This document shows, one piece after another, positions 8,592-17,850 of a stretch of 64,000 bases of DNA. Each line of letters starts with the position of its first letter. Position 1 is the stretch's first letter. Location of the stretch: the NCBI RefSeq assembly GCF_000007905.1, contig NC_004917.1, positions 62,001-126,000 on the forward strand, in the 5' to 3' direction. Both the position numbers and the translations under genes were made by a program. The stretch comes from Helicobacter hepaticus ATCC 51449. GTDB lineage: Bacteria > Campylobacterota > Campylobacteria > Campylobacterales > Helicobacteraceae. The notes below the pieces were generated by a model. That model did no database searches, had not been told where the DNA came from, and was given only the letters and a program-made list of their open reading frames with translations.

Positions 8592-9825
8592 ATGCACAAA
8601 CCAAAAAGTAAAACCTTAACCCTTATCAAAGAACAAGGCATTTTTGTAGGTATTCAATATATGTTTCTCAAAAAGTTTGCGAAATTCATAGCACCCATTT
8701 TGTTTAGGCTAAATCGCCCAATTCCACACAACTATCAATTTTACTTTATCACCTACCACGCCACAGGACATAATGCGATGTTGCAATTTTTGCAAAACTG
8801 CAACATTTCGCTAAATGTAGAGTTCAAAGAAAGTGGATTTGAACGATACAAGAAAAATTATATGAGATTAAGCACAAATCCAACCTATGCAGCCCTTGCG
8901 CTGTGCGAATATAATTTTAAAGACTTTGCCAAATATACCCACACTCTTAATGCCAAAGTGCCAGCTTTGATTTTAGTGCGCGACCCAATTTCTATTCTTA
9001 AATCTATCATTAATTTTGTTACGCACCCACAAGAGCATATAAAAATAATGGGGGGGGGGGCATAATAAACTTTTTGACTATCTACAATATAACGCTTACA
9101 ATCCCCAAACTAAAGAATCTTACAATGCAAACTCTCCTTGCCTTGATAAAATAGAATCTTATATTACTGGGTGGCAAAACCAAAATGAGTTCCAATCTTG
9201 CTTTATCCTCAATGAATTGCTTACATCTCTGCCGCATATTACGCAAAAGCATTATGTAGATATGAGTGAAATTACTAAAGACAAAGCTTTTGAAACAATG
9301 AGGGATTTAAGCCATATCTTTGGCTTTGAAAAACCTAAAGAGGCAGATAGGCATCTCTTTGAAGAGCAAGCATATGCACATTTATATTTCCTTTTTCCCT
9401 TACACCTTTGCCTCCCGATACAAGATTGCACAATCACTCTTACTCTTACAAAATGGGCAAAAGACATAGACATCACAAATAAAATTATGCCGCTCTCCTA
9501 TCAAAACAATCCCGATTTAGAAAATTGCAAGGTCTATGTCAAAACGTATAAAGAAGAGCAAATCATTCAAACGCATTTTGCACAAATCCAAAGCGAACTT
9601 ATAGCGACACTAGAGACACTTTTAGCCATTGTGAAATGCAAAAAATCAGCCGCATTAAGTGAAAAAGATGTGTTGGCATATTTTGCTACACACCCACAAG
9701 TGGCAAGGGAATTCAAAGCAATTTGTGATAAGGACTTGCAAGATTTAAAGCGTGAGAGAGCAGACATTATAGAATCTTGGCAACATTATCAAGCCTTTGA
9801 AACCTTGTGTGAGAAGTTGTTTTGA
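8592..9825 (+). CDS. DUF2972-type transferase, phase-variable, off as sequenced
   Basis: A surface-locus protein found mainly in Campylobacter and Helicobacter, split here into two frames by an 11-G tract at 9050-9060. As sequenced, translation stops at 9065 after 157 residues. With 10 Gs the frame continues as MGGGHNKLFDYLQ to the TGA at 9825, giving about 410 residues. The N-terminal half has a strand-loop-helix TYHATGHNAMLQFL followed by LILVRDPISILKSI, an arrangement like the phosphosulfate-binding elements of P-loop sulfotransferases; that link is my inference. The family has no proven activity. The gene stands alone with its own promoter, convergent with the next operon. Confidence 0.82.
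9050..9060. repeat. G11 homopolymer inside the DUF2972 gene
   Basis: Eleven Gs in mid-gene. A length of 3n+1 (10 or 13) joins the two halves; 11 does not, so the gene is off. Confidence 0.95.
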
Positions 9826-9862
9826 AATTGCTCATTTTGGGGCAATCTTGTGCAACATATAT

Positions 9863-10771
9863 TTACTCATCAGGGGCAAAAAATTGCGCTACACCTTGCA
9901 AATCCATTTTCACATTGCGTTTATACGCATCATAATCCTTAATACTATGCCCAATATCAAGCACACGATAGCCAAGCTTAAACATCTCATAGCCCAAAGC
10001 TTTTCCCGCAGGTCCTAGAGCAAAGATAAGCACATAGTCTTTGCTAAAATGTAGAATCTGCTCTTTAAGTGCAGCAATGCCTTTATAGGCGTGTTTAGTC
10101 GCTCCATAGATATAAGAAATCTCTTTAACTCCCTCAAAAATGCTATATTGCACATTCGCCAATACTTTATCCCCGCAAATTACCACAATTTTTTTATCTA
10201 CAAAAAGTTGCTTAAGTAGCGCATAATGCCGCTCAAAATCATAGTCTTTATATCCAGCATAGACTTGACTCATTTCTGTCGCACCATATTCTTTGTGTGG
10301 CACAAGATACTTCTTAATGGTATGATAATTATCTGTGAGCCAAGTATATTTAAACTCTGGAACACGATTATTACAAGGTAAGTGAAAATAGGCATAGCCC
10401 AAACCAATGAGGAGATTCTCATCTTGTGAGGTAATAGCTTCTTGCAAAGTTTGAGCAAGATATTTATCATATTCTTGAAAGGGTATGCTTTTACCCTCCA
10501 TAATATCGTATTCACCATCGCCAAAGCGGATAAAGCTTTTTTGAGATTGTAATAAAATTTCCAAAGTCTCAAAGCTATCTTTCACAATAGGCGGTGTGAT
10601 TTTATCAAAGTCATTTTTGATTTCATCGCGCAACATATCTGCAAAATGAAGAAAATAGGTTGGAGTGGGAGTAAAGGTAAGCAAACTTGATAATTTATTA
10701 TCCATTTCTTTGAGGTTATACCTCGCTAAATATCTAATGTTTCTAACAAAAGTTTTAAGAGAGTATTTCAT
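9863..10771 (-). CDS. GT-D fold glycosyltransferase (DUF1792 family)
   Basis: A 302-residue protein. FIRFGDGEYDIMEG at about residue 80 contains the DGE (DxE) motif that defines the GT-D fold of DUF1792 glucosyltransferases. Later blocks KIVVICGDKVL and YVLIFALGPAGKALGYEMF form the second Rossmann-like half. It starts on an ATGA overlap with the futC-like gene upstream (10768-10771), with GAGG ahead of the ATG, so its translation may depend on whether the futC-like gene is read through. It ends the minus-strand operon, 37 nt from the convergent DUF2972 gene. Confidence 0.85.
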   Translation of the reverse strand: MKYSLKTFVRNIRYLARYNLKEMDNKLSSLLTFTPTPTYFLHFADMLRDEIKNDFDKITPPIVKDSFETLEILLQSQKSFIRFGDGEYDIMEGKSIPFQEYDKYLAQTLQEAITSQDENLLIGLGYAYFHLPCNNRVPEFKYTWLTDNYHTIKKYLVPHKEYGATEMSQVYAGYKDYDFERHYALLKQLFVDKKIVVICGDKVLANVQYSIFEGVKEISYIYGATKHAYKGIAALKEQILHFSKDYVLIFALGPAGKALGYEMFKLGYRVLDIGHSIKDYDAYKRNVKMDLQGVAQFFAPDE

Positions 10772-11666
10772 AATACCACCTCTTTGGCTGCTTCTATCTT
10801 AATCCAATTTTCACAAATAATTTCATCAGTGCCAAGTAGCCAAGGCGTTGGAGCGATGATGATTTTATGGGGATTGTTGATAAGGTAGGCTGCCCACCAC
10901 GAATAAGTGCTATTTGCCACTATGCCATTTTGGCAATGCGCCATAAGGATTAAATCTTCATAATGATTATTTTCATCAATCTCTTGCGTAGTCATATCCA
11001 CAAAAGGATAACCCAAATCAAGATTTTGCGCAAACTCTCTATCCGCACAGAAAAGAAAAAATTGAGGATTGTTTATTTTACTTACAATAGTAGCCACTGC
11101 CTTTTTATGATAGCTCACATCTATTTGACACGAATGCGTGAGACAATCACCGCGTCTGATATGGATAAAAACGCTATTTTTAGCTTGGAGAATCTGTTCT
11201 AATTTATGTTTATTTATTTCGCTTTTAATGGGGGGGGGGGGCATAATATCTTCTTTATATGAGAAGAAATGCCTTTAAAATAAAGTGGATTTTGAAACCA
11301 ACCATAAAAATATGTAAAAGAATTTGGCTTTAAATACTCTGTTATGTATTTATCATAAGTAGCACAACTATTCGTAGCTCTAGGATAGCCTATGCGCTTT
11401 AGAATACTTCTTATTATTTTAGGTTTGCTTTCAAAATACCTGATTTTTTCCTTAGCATAGGCGATTTGTTCTTGTGTCGCATAAGGCAAATCAATATTGA
11501 AAATATCTAAACTAAAGGGAATAGAGTGCTTTTTCCCCTCTACTTCAAACCAAGTTTTATCAAGCAAAATGGGCATTTGCAAATGATGCTCTAAACTCTT
11601 AGCAAAGGCATATTGAAACATTTGATTGCCTAAGCCACAGGTAAGTTCTACGATTTTATATTGCAT
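10768..11666 (-). CDS. futC: Alpha-1,2-fucosyltransferase-like (GT11), phase-variable, off
   Basis: A family 11 fucosyltransferase in two frames. The first part (150 residues) has the family N-terminal block ELTCGLGNQMFQYAFAKSL; the second has the GDP-fucose-binding HIRRGD and the STYSWWAAYLI block. The frames meet at a 12-base tract (11230-11241). Thirteen or ten bases would join them into one protein of about 300 residues; with twelve the first frame ends at CPPPPLKAK. H. pylori futC is also switched by a poly-C tract. AAGGAGATAAA precedes the ATG at 11666. The 3' end overlaps the GT-D gene by ATGA. Confidence 0.88.
11230..11241. repeat. G/C12 homopolymer inside the futC-like gene
   Basis: Twelve Gs on the plus strand (Cs in the coding strand), mid-gene. 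A length of 3n+1 gives the on frame; 12 is off. Confidence 0.95.
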
Positions 11667-11682
11667 TTTATCTCCTTAGATT

Positions 11683-12774
11683 CTATTCTTTAAACGCATT
11701 CACAGCATCTATCACTATGCCTACTTGCTCATCGCTCATCACAGGACTTATAGGCAAGGATAGCACTTCTTTGTGAATACGCTCGGTAATGGGCAGATTC
11801 AAATGATTATATTGCTTGTAAGCCTGCTGCTTGTGCGGTGGGATAGGATAATGGATAAGCGTTTGGATTCCACTCTGACTCAAATGCTCTTGCAAACGCG
11901 CGCGATTTTTCGTGCGCACGACAAAGAGATGCCACACCGCCCCCTCCTCGCTTTGAACCTGCGGGAGGATAATACGCTCGTTTTGAATCTGCTCTCTATA
12001 AACTCTCGCAATCTCTTGTCGCCGCTTATTATCCTCATCAAGGATTTTAAGTTTGAGGCGCAAAAATGCCGCTTGGACTTCATCAAGCCTAGAATTTAGC
12101 CCTGCATAGAGGTTTTCATATTTGATATGTGAGCCATAATTCCCTAATGCGCGGATTCTCTGTGCCAAAGCTTCATCATTTGTAACCACACAGCCACCAT
12201 CGCCTAATGCACCTAAATTCTTACCCGGAAAAAATGAGAATCCACTTACATCGCCCAAACTCCCTACTCTCTTGCCTTGATAGATTGCGCCGTGCGCTTG
12301 TGCGGAATCTTCTATGATTTTTAAATCATATTTTTGTGCTAAATCCCAAACTTTCTGCATTTCCACCGCCTGTCCATACAAATGCACGACAAGAATTGCT
12401 TTAGTTTTTGGTGTGATACGCTCCTCAATCAAATCCACATCAATATTATAAGTCTTTAAGCTTGGCTCTACAAGCACAGGTGTGCAGCCATTATCAGTGA
12501 TTGCCAAAATGGAAGCGATATAGGTATTTGCAGGGACGATAATCTCATCACCCACGCCAAATCCAAATGCTTTAATGCTAAGTCGCAAAGCGTCTAAACC
12601 ATTTGCACAACCTACACAATAATTTGTCCCACAATACGCGCTAAACTCACGCTCAAAGGCTTTGCCTTGCTCGCCCAAAACATACCAACCACTCTCTAGC
12701 ACTTCGCAAAAAGCAGATTCCATCTCTGCACTCAATCTTTGATTTATCGCTTTGACATCAAGAAAGGGAACCAT
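11683..12774 (-). CDS. Sugar aminotransferase, FdtB/QdtB-like (DegT/DnrJ/EryC1/StrS)
   Basis: PLP enzyme of about 363 residues that aminates a nucleotide-linked keto sugar. It opens with [37 protein letters not shown] and the PLP-lysine motif [16 protein letters not shown] are typical of the branch acting on dTDP-3-keto-6-deoxyhexoses (FdtB, QdtB). FdtA-like cupins and RmlA/RmlB elsewhere in the locus would supply its substrate, so it probably makes dTDP-Fuc3N or dTDP-Qui3N. The ATG at 12774 has AAAAAGG with 7-nt spacing; an upstream TTG at 12780 is too close to that site. It lies 16 nt before the futC-like gene. Confidence 0.88.
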   Translation of the reverse strand: MVPFLDVKAINQRLSAEMESAFCEVLESGWYVLGEQGKAFEREFSAYCGTNYCVGCANGLDALRLSIKAFGFGVGDEIIVPANTYIASILAITDNGCTPVLVEPSLKTYNIDVDLIEERITPKTKAILVVHLYGQAVEMQKVWDLAQKYDLKIIEDSAQAHGAIYQGKRVGSLGDVSGFSFFPGKNLGALGDGGCVVTNDEALAQRIRALGNYGSHIKYENLYAGLNSRLDEVQAAFLRLKLKILDEDNKRRQEIARVYREQIQNERIILPQVQSEEGAVWHLFVVRTKNRARLQEHLSQSGIQTLIHYPIPPHKQQAYKQYNHLNLPITERIHKEVLSLPISPVMSDEQVGIVIDAVNAFKE

Positions 12775-12800
12775 TTGCAAACCTTTTTATCCTAAACTTT

Positions 12801-13763
12801 TCAAGCACTTGCATTATCTTTCTCCTTATATAAGCGCGAATTAAGCGGCGCATTTCTTTTGAGCTGGGAGACAAGTGGGGGGGGGGCAGAACATACTAAA
12901 GGTGGGTGTTGCACACTCTCTCCCCAATTCACGCACATTACATTTTCTACCTCTTTAAAAATATTACGATAGCGAGGTGTAATCAAAAGCGGATTGTGAG
13001 GGGAAAGAACCTTCGCAAACTCTCCCATACTACCCTGTGAGCCGATGATATTTCGACACCGACTTAAAAGATACAAATCCAAATAGCCCTGACTTGGGTT
13101 ATTCACATCGCAGATTCTATAAGTTTTACCCTTAAGCAGTGGGACAATCTGCTCTTTGACAAAAGCTAAATCATCACTGAAGAGATAAAAGCTACTTTGT
13201 GGGTGCAAAAGGCACATTAGCTCTATGCTTTTGGCAAAATACTCATTGCTCGTAGGATTACCATAAACAATATGAGGCTGGGATAAATCCCCTCGCCTGA
13301 TATGCACCCCACAAGGAGAGGGAGAAGATTCTATCTCTTGGAGCAATGCGGCAAAAGGTGTATGAGAATCTTGAGCTTCTTTTGGCGCAAAAGATTGAGC
13401 AAAGAATGGAGCATACAGATAATGAAATATCCTGCCCTTGTAACCATAGCAATATAAAGGGGGTGCATAATCTATTACTCTATCATTATCAATCAAGTAT
13501 TTTGATTTATATCTCTCAATCTCTTCTTCATTTGCAATCTCAATATGTAATGCAGGAAAAGCTTTAGAAATATCCCAAGTGATGTCATAGACTTTATCAT
13601 ATCCATTACTTGGATTCCAAAATCCCTTAGCCCCCTCTGCAAACCAGCTTAAATCATATTTGACTTTTGCACCCTTTTGTTCAAAGGCTAAGCCAAGTGC
13701 TACAAAGGCTATTTGACTTGCTATTCCACCATCTGGATGTAGAATCACTAAATCATCTTTCAT
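12801..13763 (-). CDS. GT11-like fucosyltransferase with tract-encoded tail
   Basis: A 320-residue protein. HPDGGIASQIAFVALGLAF replaces the usual GLGNQMFQYA block, CGVHIRRGDLSQP is the GDP-fucose motif, and GSQGSMGEFAKVLSP fits the C-terminal conserved region. The ATG at 13763 with AAAAGGA was chosen over an upstream ATG at 13802 that overlaps the previous gene. A 10-base tract (12877-12886) lies after the last conserved block and encodes APPPLVSQLKRN and a short tail, so changes in length would alter or shorten only the tail. Specificity for fucose is likely but not certain. Confidence 0.75.
   Translation of the reverse strand: MKDDLVILHPDGGIASQIAFVALGLAFEQKGAKVKYDLSWFAEGAKGFWNPSNGYDKVYDITWDISKAFPALHIEIANEEEIERYKSKYLIDNDRVIDYAPPLYCYGYKGRIFHYLYAPFFAQSFAPKEAQDSHTPFAALLQEIESSPSPCGVHIRRGDLSQPHIVYGNPTSNEYFAKSIELMCLLHPQSSFYLFSDDLAFVKEQIVPLLKGKTYRICDVNNPSQGYLDLYLLSRCRNIIGSQGSMGEFAKVLSPHNPLLITPRYRNIFKEVENVMCVNWGESVQHPPLVCSAPPPLVSQLKRNAPLNSRLYKEKDNASA
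12877..12886. repeat. G/C10 homopolymer at the 3' end of the GT11-like gene
   Basis: Present frame ends at 12801, 26 nt before the aminotransferase ATG. With one base fewer the frame runs past that ATG; with one more it stops well before it. Confidence 0.9.
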
Positions 13764-13765
13764 TA

Positions 13766-14854
13766 TTATCCTTTTATCATCAATGCAATTAAAAGTATGC
13801 AAAGCACAAGAGATAGAGCAAGGGTAGCATTAAAGGCTCTTTTGTATTTCTTATATTTAAGATAAATTTTAGTATGTGCTTCATCAAGAGATTCTATAAG
13901 CTTCAAATAATCCTTAAACTCAAAGTTATGGAGTTCTTTTAACTTCTGCGCACCCTCTTTGCTTGCATAAGATTCCATAATTTGATGATAACCCCACATT
14001 CTATTTAACTCTATGGGCGAGAGAAGTGCGACTCTCCCTAAGAAATACTCCAAAATTGACGCATTGGGGGTAATATTGAGCGTTTTAATTTCCCTAGCAA
14101 AAACACTTTTGCATAATTCCTCCGCTCCAGCGATATTTTTAAACTCTAAAAAAGTATCCATTAGTTTAGATTTCTCCATATTTTCGCGTTTAAATGTATT
14201 TCCGTTGAGTGCGCTAATATTGTTCGTGCGTTCGTCAAAACGATAGAGCACAAGAATTTCATCAAGAAGCACGACCCCCCCCCGTAGAAGTAATTTTATG
14301 TGCATTTGCACATCTTGGTAGTTACACATTGCCCTATCTAATGGATAGAGAATCTCTGCAAAATCTGACTTTCTTAGAGCCATACCCGGTGAAGTCAAAC
14401 AATTTCCTTTCATAAAAAGATGATGTAAAAGCTCGTATCTGCTTCTTCGTGCTACCTCAAGGATTTCTAACTTTTGATTATCCTTATCTATTTTCATTAG
14501 CTGTGGATAAATCGCTTTTGCATTAGGATTTTGTTCTAAGCTTTGGTGCAAGATTTCTAGCGCATTTGGCTCTAGCATATCATCAGTAGCTAAAAATACG
14601 AGATATTCTCCGCTTGCATTTTCAAAGGCAGTATTTAAACTTGCATTAATACCTTGATTATAAGGGTGTTGGACTAGCTTTATGCGCGTATCTTTGCACT
14701 TTAAAATCTCCTGCACATTTCTATCAGTGGAGCAATCATCTACGATGATACATTCAAAATCACTAAAACTCTGCGCTAGAATGGATTGTATAAAGAATCC
14801 AACAAACTTCTCGTGATTAAAACTCGGGGCTAAAATAGAGATTTTAGGAGACAT
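13766..14854 (-). CDS. Family 2 glycosyltransferase with C-terminal membrane anchor
   Basis: A 362-residue GT2 enzyme: ISILAPSFNHEKFVGFFIQS, VDDCSTDRN and the DxD in LATDDMLEP are canonical. A single C-terminal helix (LALSLVLCILLIALMIKG) should tether it to the membrane. A 9-base tract at 14275-14283 sits in the domain (LLLRGGVVLLDE) and is in frame, so the gene is on. RBS AAAGGA precedes the ATG. The stop TGA (13766-13768) lies 2 nt before the next ATG, whose ribosome site AAAAGGA spans this stop. Confidence 0.9.
   Translation of the reverse strand: MSPKISILAPSFNHEKFVGFFIQSILAQSFSDFECIIVDDCSTDRNVQEILKCKDTRIKLVQHPYNQGINASLNTAFENASGEYLVFLATDDMLEPNALEILHQSLEQNPNAKAIYPQLMKIDKDNQKLEILEVARRSRYELLHHLFMKGNCLTSPGMALRKSDFAEILYPLDRAMCNYQDVQMHIKLLLRGGVVLLDEILVLYRFDERTNNISALNGNTFKRENMEKSKLMDTFLEFKNIAGAEELCKSVFAREIKTLNITPNASILEYFLGRVALLSPIELNRMWGYHQIMESYASKEGAQKLKELHNFEFKDYLKLIESLDEAHTKIYLKYKKYKRAFNATLALSLVLCILLIALMIKG
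14275..14283. repeat. C9 homopolymer inside the GT2 gene
   Basis: Nine bases encoding RGG at about residue 192; in frame, so on. Confidence 0.92.
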
Positions 14855-14891
14855 TAAGGCTCTTTCCTTTTAATTTGTAAATAAAGGAGGA

Positions 14892-14897
14892 ATTATA
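14892..14897 (-). promoter_or_regulatory. -10 box for the GT2-to-GT-D operon
   Basis: TATAAT on the minus strand, directly preceded by TG, 38 nt upstream of the GT2 ATG at 14854 and after the preceding methyltransferase gene. It would drive the five genes from 14854 down to 9863. Confidence 0.55.
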
Positions 14898-14925
14898 CAG
14901 AAAATTGATGAATTGCTCTATATTT

Positions 14926-15558
14926 TTAAACACAAGAAGCTACAATCGCATAAAAATGTGTATTATCCCAGCGATTTGCTTCGGGCGGATAAATATCACA
15001 CACTTCTACGATTCTATGTCCTAAAGAAATCAAAATCTCTTTTTCCCTCTCTATCCACCGATATTGTGAGTAATAATCTCTCTTTTGCTCCTGTGAATAG
15101 CCAGAAATATTGATTGTCTCATTAATGCCAAATTGATTTTTGATGATAAAAATCCCTTGAGGCTTTAAAAATTGCTGATATTTTTTATACAAAACTTGCA
15201 CTTCTTCCTCATTCACATAGTGCATAATCCCAAATGCACTTATAATGTCAAACTTCTCTTTTGTATCAAAATCAAACAAATCTTCATTGTAAATTGTAAT
15301 TTTTTGCTCTTTTGCAATAAACTTTGTAAATTCTTTAAATTTATCTACACAAACAATTTTATCTACATAAGGATAAATTTTATTTACAATCAGCCCACTG
15401 CCCGAACCCAAATCCAAAATATGTGATTTCTCATTAGCATATTTTAAAATAAACTTTGCATCAATATCTGAAAAATCCGTGTTATTTGCAAGTTTTACAG
15501 AATTTTGATTTGCTCCTTTGCTCAAAGCCTTAAAAAAATCTAATGCCTTTTCATTCAT
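14926..15558 (-). CDS. Class I SAM-dependent methyltransferase
   Basis: A 210-residue methyltransferase. Motif I is ILDLGSGSGLIV at about residue 47, with IVCVDKF as the acidic-strand motif and FDIISAFGIMHYV as motif IV region. It overlaps the racemase gene by 8 nt (ATGAATGA), so the two are probably made together. The target is unknown; neighbours suggest a small substituent or a sugar hydroxyl of the surface glycan. No homopolymer lies within it. Confidence 0.85.
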   Translation of the reverse strand: MNEKALDFFKALSKGANQNSVKLANNTDFSDIDAKFILKYANEKSHILDLGSGSGLIVNKIYPYVDKIVCVDKFKEFTKFIAKEQKITIYNEDLFDFDTKEKFDIISAFGIMHYVNEEEVQVLYKKYQQFLKPQGIFIIKNQFGINETINISGYSQEQKRDYYSQYRWIEREKEILISLGHRIVEVCDIYPPEANRWDNTHFYAIVASCV

Positions 15559-16276
15559 TCAACACCTCTTTTAAAATTAAATCTTTTAGCACTTCTAGGC
15601 TATCTATATTTTCTTTTTCGTAATAATCTACACGAATATCTGTGCAACCAAGTAGGATTATATCCCCCCCCCCGAGTAAATGCTCACATACTTGCTTAAA
15701 GATATTTTTAGGACGCGCTTTAGAATCCATAGTATCAAAACGATGAGCATTTTTGATATTACAAATCCCTTGCGTAACTTTTTTTTGAAACTCTGCATTC
15801 GGATAGATGATTTTCACTTCTGGACAGATTTTCTCAAAATATCTTTCATATACTCTGCCTTTTAAACAACCATCACTTGCGACTAAACCAACAGATTTTG
15901 CCCCGCTTTGCTTTACCTTTAGCACTGCAGATTCTATTAAGTTAAGCATTTTTACTTGTGGAAGTGCTGCTTTAATAGTTTCAAAGCTATAATGCGCAGT
16001 ATTACAACACATACAGAGTGTTTGTGCACCAAAATTTTGCAATCTTTTGGCTATGTCTATATAATCTTTAGTAAAATCCTCTCCCTTACCCTCTAAATAC
16101 ATACTGCGGGAGGGAGCTTGGGTCGCTTGAAAAGTAAGGATTTGAGGGTGATGTGCGTCCCTAAAAGCTCCTTTTTGGGTAAGCTCTATTTCAAGAAGCT
16201 CATTGAGTTTATTTGTAGCAGCTACTCCTGCTCCACCGATGATTCCAACTATTTTTGATTTTTCAACTGCTTCCAT
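15551..16276 (-). CDS. Aspartate/glutamate racemase family protein, phase-variable (on)
   Basis: A 241-residue PLP-independent racemase-family enzyme. IVGIIGGAGVAATNKL is the N-terminal block; the two catalytic cysteines lie in CCNTAHYS and LLGCTDIRVD. The tract at 15664-15673 (10 bases) encodes LLGGGDII immediately before the second catalytic cysteine, and is in frame, so any change of length would remove that cysteine. It could supply a D-amino acid for a glycan substituent; the family also contains hydantoin racemases and maleate isomerases, so the substrate is not proven. It follows GAGGAAATGAGACA. Confidence 0.85.
   Translation of the reverse strand: MEAVEKSKIVGIIGGAGVAATNKLNELLEIELTQKGAFRDAHHPQILTFQATQAPSRSMYLEGKGEDFTKDYIDIAKRLQNFGAQTLCMCCNTAHYSFETIKAALPQVKMLNLIESAVLKVKQSGAKSVGLVASDGCLKGRVYERYFEKICPEVKIIYPNAEFQKKVTQGICNIKNAHRFDTMDSKARPKNIFKQVCEHLLGGGDIILLGCTDIRVDYYEKENIDSLEVLKDLILKEVLNE
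15664..15673. repeat. C10 homopolymer inside the racemase gene
   Basis: Ten bases just ahead of the second catalytic cysteine codon; in frame, so on. Confidence 0.93.
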
Positions 16277-16393
16277 TGTCTCATTTCCTCTTGGGTAAGT
16301 GGAATCTTATATTGTGCGAGATTTGTGATGATTTGAGCAACATTTGGGTGGGTAAAAGCTCTCCACCTTAGATTTGCAAGGCTTTGATTTCAT
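16249..16393 (-). other. Possible frameshifted small gene or gene remnant
   Basis: Between the methyltransferase stop and the racemase start, AAAAGGAGTAAGCA precedes an ATG at 16393, but its frame closes after 28 codons. In another frame an open stretch reads LANLRWRAFTHPNVAQI and ends QEEMRQWKQLKNQK inside the racemase. Its composition looks protein-like. It may be a small gene with a frameshift or the tail of a lost gene. I do not recognise the family. Confidence 0.3.
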
Positions 16394-16396
16394 TGC

Positions 16397-17212
16397 TTAC
16401 TCCTTTTGTAAGATACACATATAAGATTCTACTGCTCTTTGAGTGTTCGCAATCTCTTGTGTAACGGTATGTATAATTTTCTCCTGCACGATTTTAAACC
16501 CTAACTTTTCAAAAAGTGCTAAATATTTCGCGCGACTTCGCGCCACCATCCAATAATTCCCATTTGCATAGTAATAAAAATCTTCCGCGCTAGAGTTGGT
16601 ATTATCTTTATAAATCATAAGCCCCCCCCCCCGCAAAGCAGTATAGAGTTTGGATAGAATATTCTCGCACTTTTCCCATTCTAAAATACAAGTTAAAACC
16701 CCCATAAAAGAAATACAATCATAAGTTTGTTCTATTTTTAGAGTGCTTACATCACCTTGATTGAAAGTAATGTTTGAAATATGGGCAAAATCTTTTTGAT
16801 TAATTTCCCTTGCACCCTCTATCAAGGCAGGAGAATAATCATACGCCATAATTTTTTTGACAAAAGGAGCAAATATAAACGTCCATTCTCCATTTGCACA
16901 ACCCATATCTAGTAGAGTATCACTCTTTTGGAGCTTAGGAATAAAGCTAGATTCTATAAATGTTTTTTGCTCTTCAAATCTCGCAGGTAACACACTTTTA
17001 AGATTCCAAAATTTGCTTGTTAAATAAAACAAAGGAGTTTTCTCGGAATTTTGCGAAATCACTGCACAGATGGCTTCATAAGAAGTGCTAAAAACACCTC
17101 TATTATTATTCCATAGCTGCAAATCTTTAGCATATTCTTGTGGAATCACTAGTTTAAAAGGTTTAGTAAAATATCTTTTGATTTTATTCTTGAGTTTTTT
17201 TAAAAAATTCAT
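16397..17212 (-). CDS. Class I SAM-dependent methyltransferase, phase-variable (on)
   Basis: A 271-residue methyltransferase with a basic N-terminus (MNFLKKLKNKIKRYFTKP). Motif I is TLLDMGCANGEWTFIFAPF, and YDCISFMGVLTCILEW follows. The 11-base tract at 16622-16632 encodes ALRGGGLMIYKD in the region after motif IV, in frame, so on. The ATG at 17212 follows GGAGG and overlaps the upstream nucleotidyltransferase stop as ATGA; an ATG at 17224 lies inside that ribosome site region and is less likely. Confidence 0.85.
   Translation of the reverse strand: MNFLKKLKNKIKRYFTKPFKLVIPQEYAKDLQLWNNNRGVFSTSYEAICAVISQNSEKTPLFYLTSKFWNLKSVLPARFEEQKTFIESSFIPKLQKSDTLLDMGCANGEWTFIFAPFVKKIMAYDYSPALIEGAREINQKDFAHISNITFNQGDVSTLKIEQTYDCISFMGVLTCILEWEKCENILSKLYTALRGGGLMIYKDNTNSSAEDFYYYANGNYWMVARSRAKYLALFEKLGFKIVQEKIIHTVTQEIANTQRAVESYMCILQKE
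16622..16632. repeat. C11 homopolymer inside the methyltransferase gene
   Basis: Eleven bases encoding RGGG; in frame, so on. Confidence 0.93.
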
Positions 17213-17850
17213 TCTCTCCTCCATTGTTTTAAGATTTTAAGTGCGTTTTGATAATCATCATAAGTGTCTATATCCACTGCACGGATTTTAATCCCTCTAA
17301 GCGGTAGATAAGTCTCTAGCTGATTATAGACATTACCTGAAGTGAATTTTACATTTTCTCTTTTAATGCAACAAGGTCCTGTCCATTCATAATCACCATT
17401 TTGACGAGAGAAAGATTCCACTTCTCCCGCACTATTGACGCTTACAAACACCGGCTCACTTGAGCTTATATCTGTATAAGCTATCCATTCTCCACTTTGG
17501 TTTAAAAGCATTGCCATATCTTGGGGATTAACGAGTAAATCTCCATCATACTCCATTACATAAGTATTTGCATCCCTTGCTCCTAGATAAAAACTCGCTC
17601 CCGTTTTGGTATCAAAATAATTATGATTATAAACAAAAATCGCATCTTTCCTATATTTCAAAACTTCCTCAATCACCAAAGACGCTTGAAATCCTACAAC
17701 AATGCGCACATCTTCTACATCTTTAAAAAGCTCTAATTGCCAAGCAATCAAGGATTTACCATCAATGTTTATTAAGGCTTTTGTAGAATTAAGCCCCAGC
17801 CTAGAACCAATCCCCGCACAACTTATAACAACTGATAAAGCAGTCTGCAT
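17209..17850 (-). CDS. Nucleotidyltransferase, cytidylyltransferase-like
   Basis: A 213-residue NTP-transferase. The signature VISCAGIGSRLGLNSTKAL binds the nucleotide, and MEYDGDLLVNP carries the metal-binding acidic pair. The short length and pattern resemble CTP-dependent enzymes acting on small phosphate esters (LicC, phosphonate cytidylyltransferases, the Campylobacter phosphoramidate enzyme) more than RmlA-type sugar enzymes. Beside it are a HAD phosphatase and a TagF-like transferase, which suits making a CDP-linked substituent. It overlaps the HAD gene by 28 nt, with GAGGAGG ahead of its ATG. Confidence 0.78.
   Translation of the reverse strand: MQTALSVVISCAGIGSRLGLNSTKALINIDGKSLIAWQLELFKDVEDVRIVVGFQASLVIEEVLKYRKDAIFVYNHNYFDTKTGASFYLGARDANTYVMEYDGDLLVNPQDMAMLLNQSGEWIAYTDISSSEPVFVSVNSAGEVESFSRQNGDYEWTGPCCIKRENVKFTSGNVYNQLETYLPLRGIKIRAVDIDTYDDYQNALKILKQWRRE

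Noticed and set aside
9826-9862. A terminator between the convergent DUF2972 and GT-D genes
   Set aside because: Only a five-base stem (ATTGC/GCAAT) is visible with no clear T-run.
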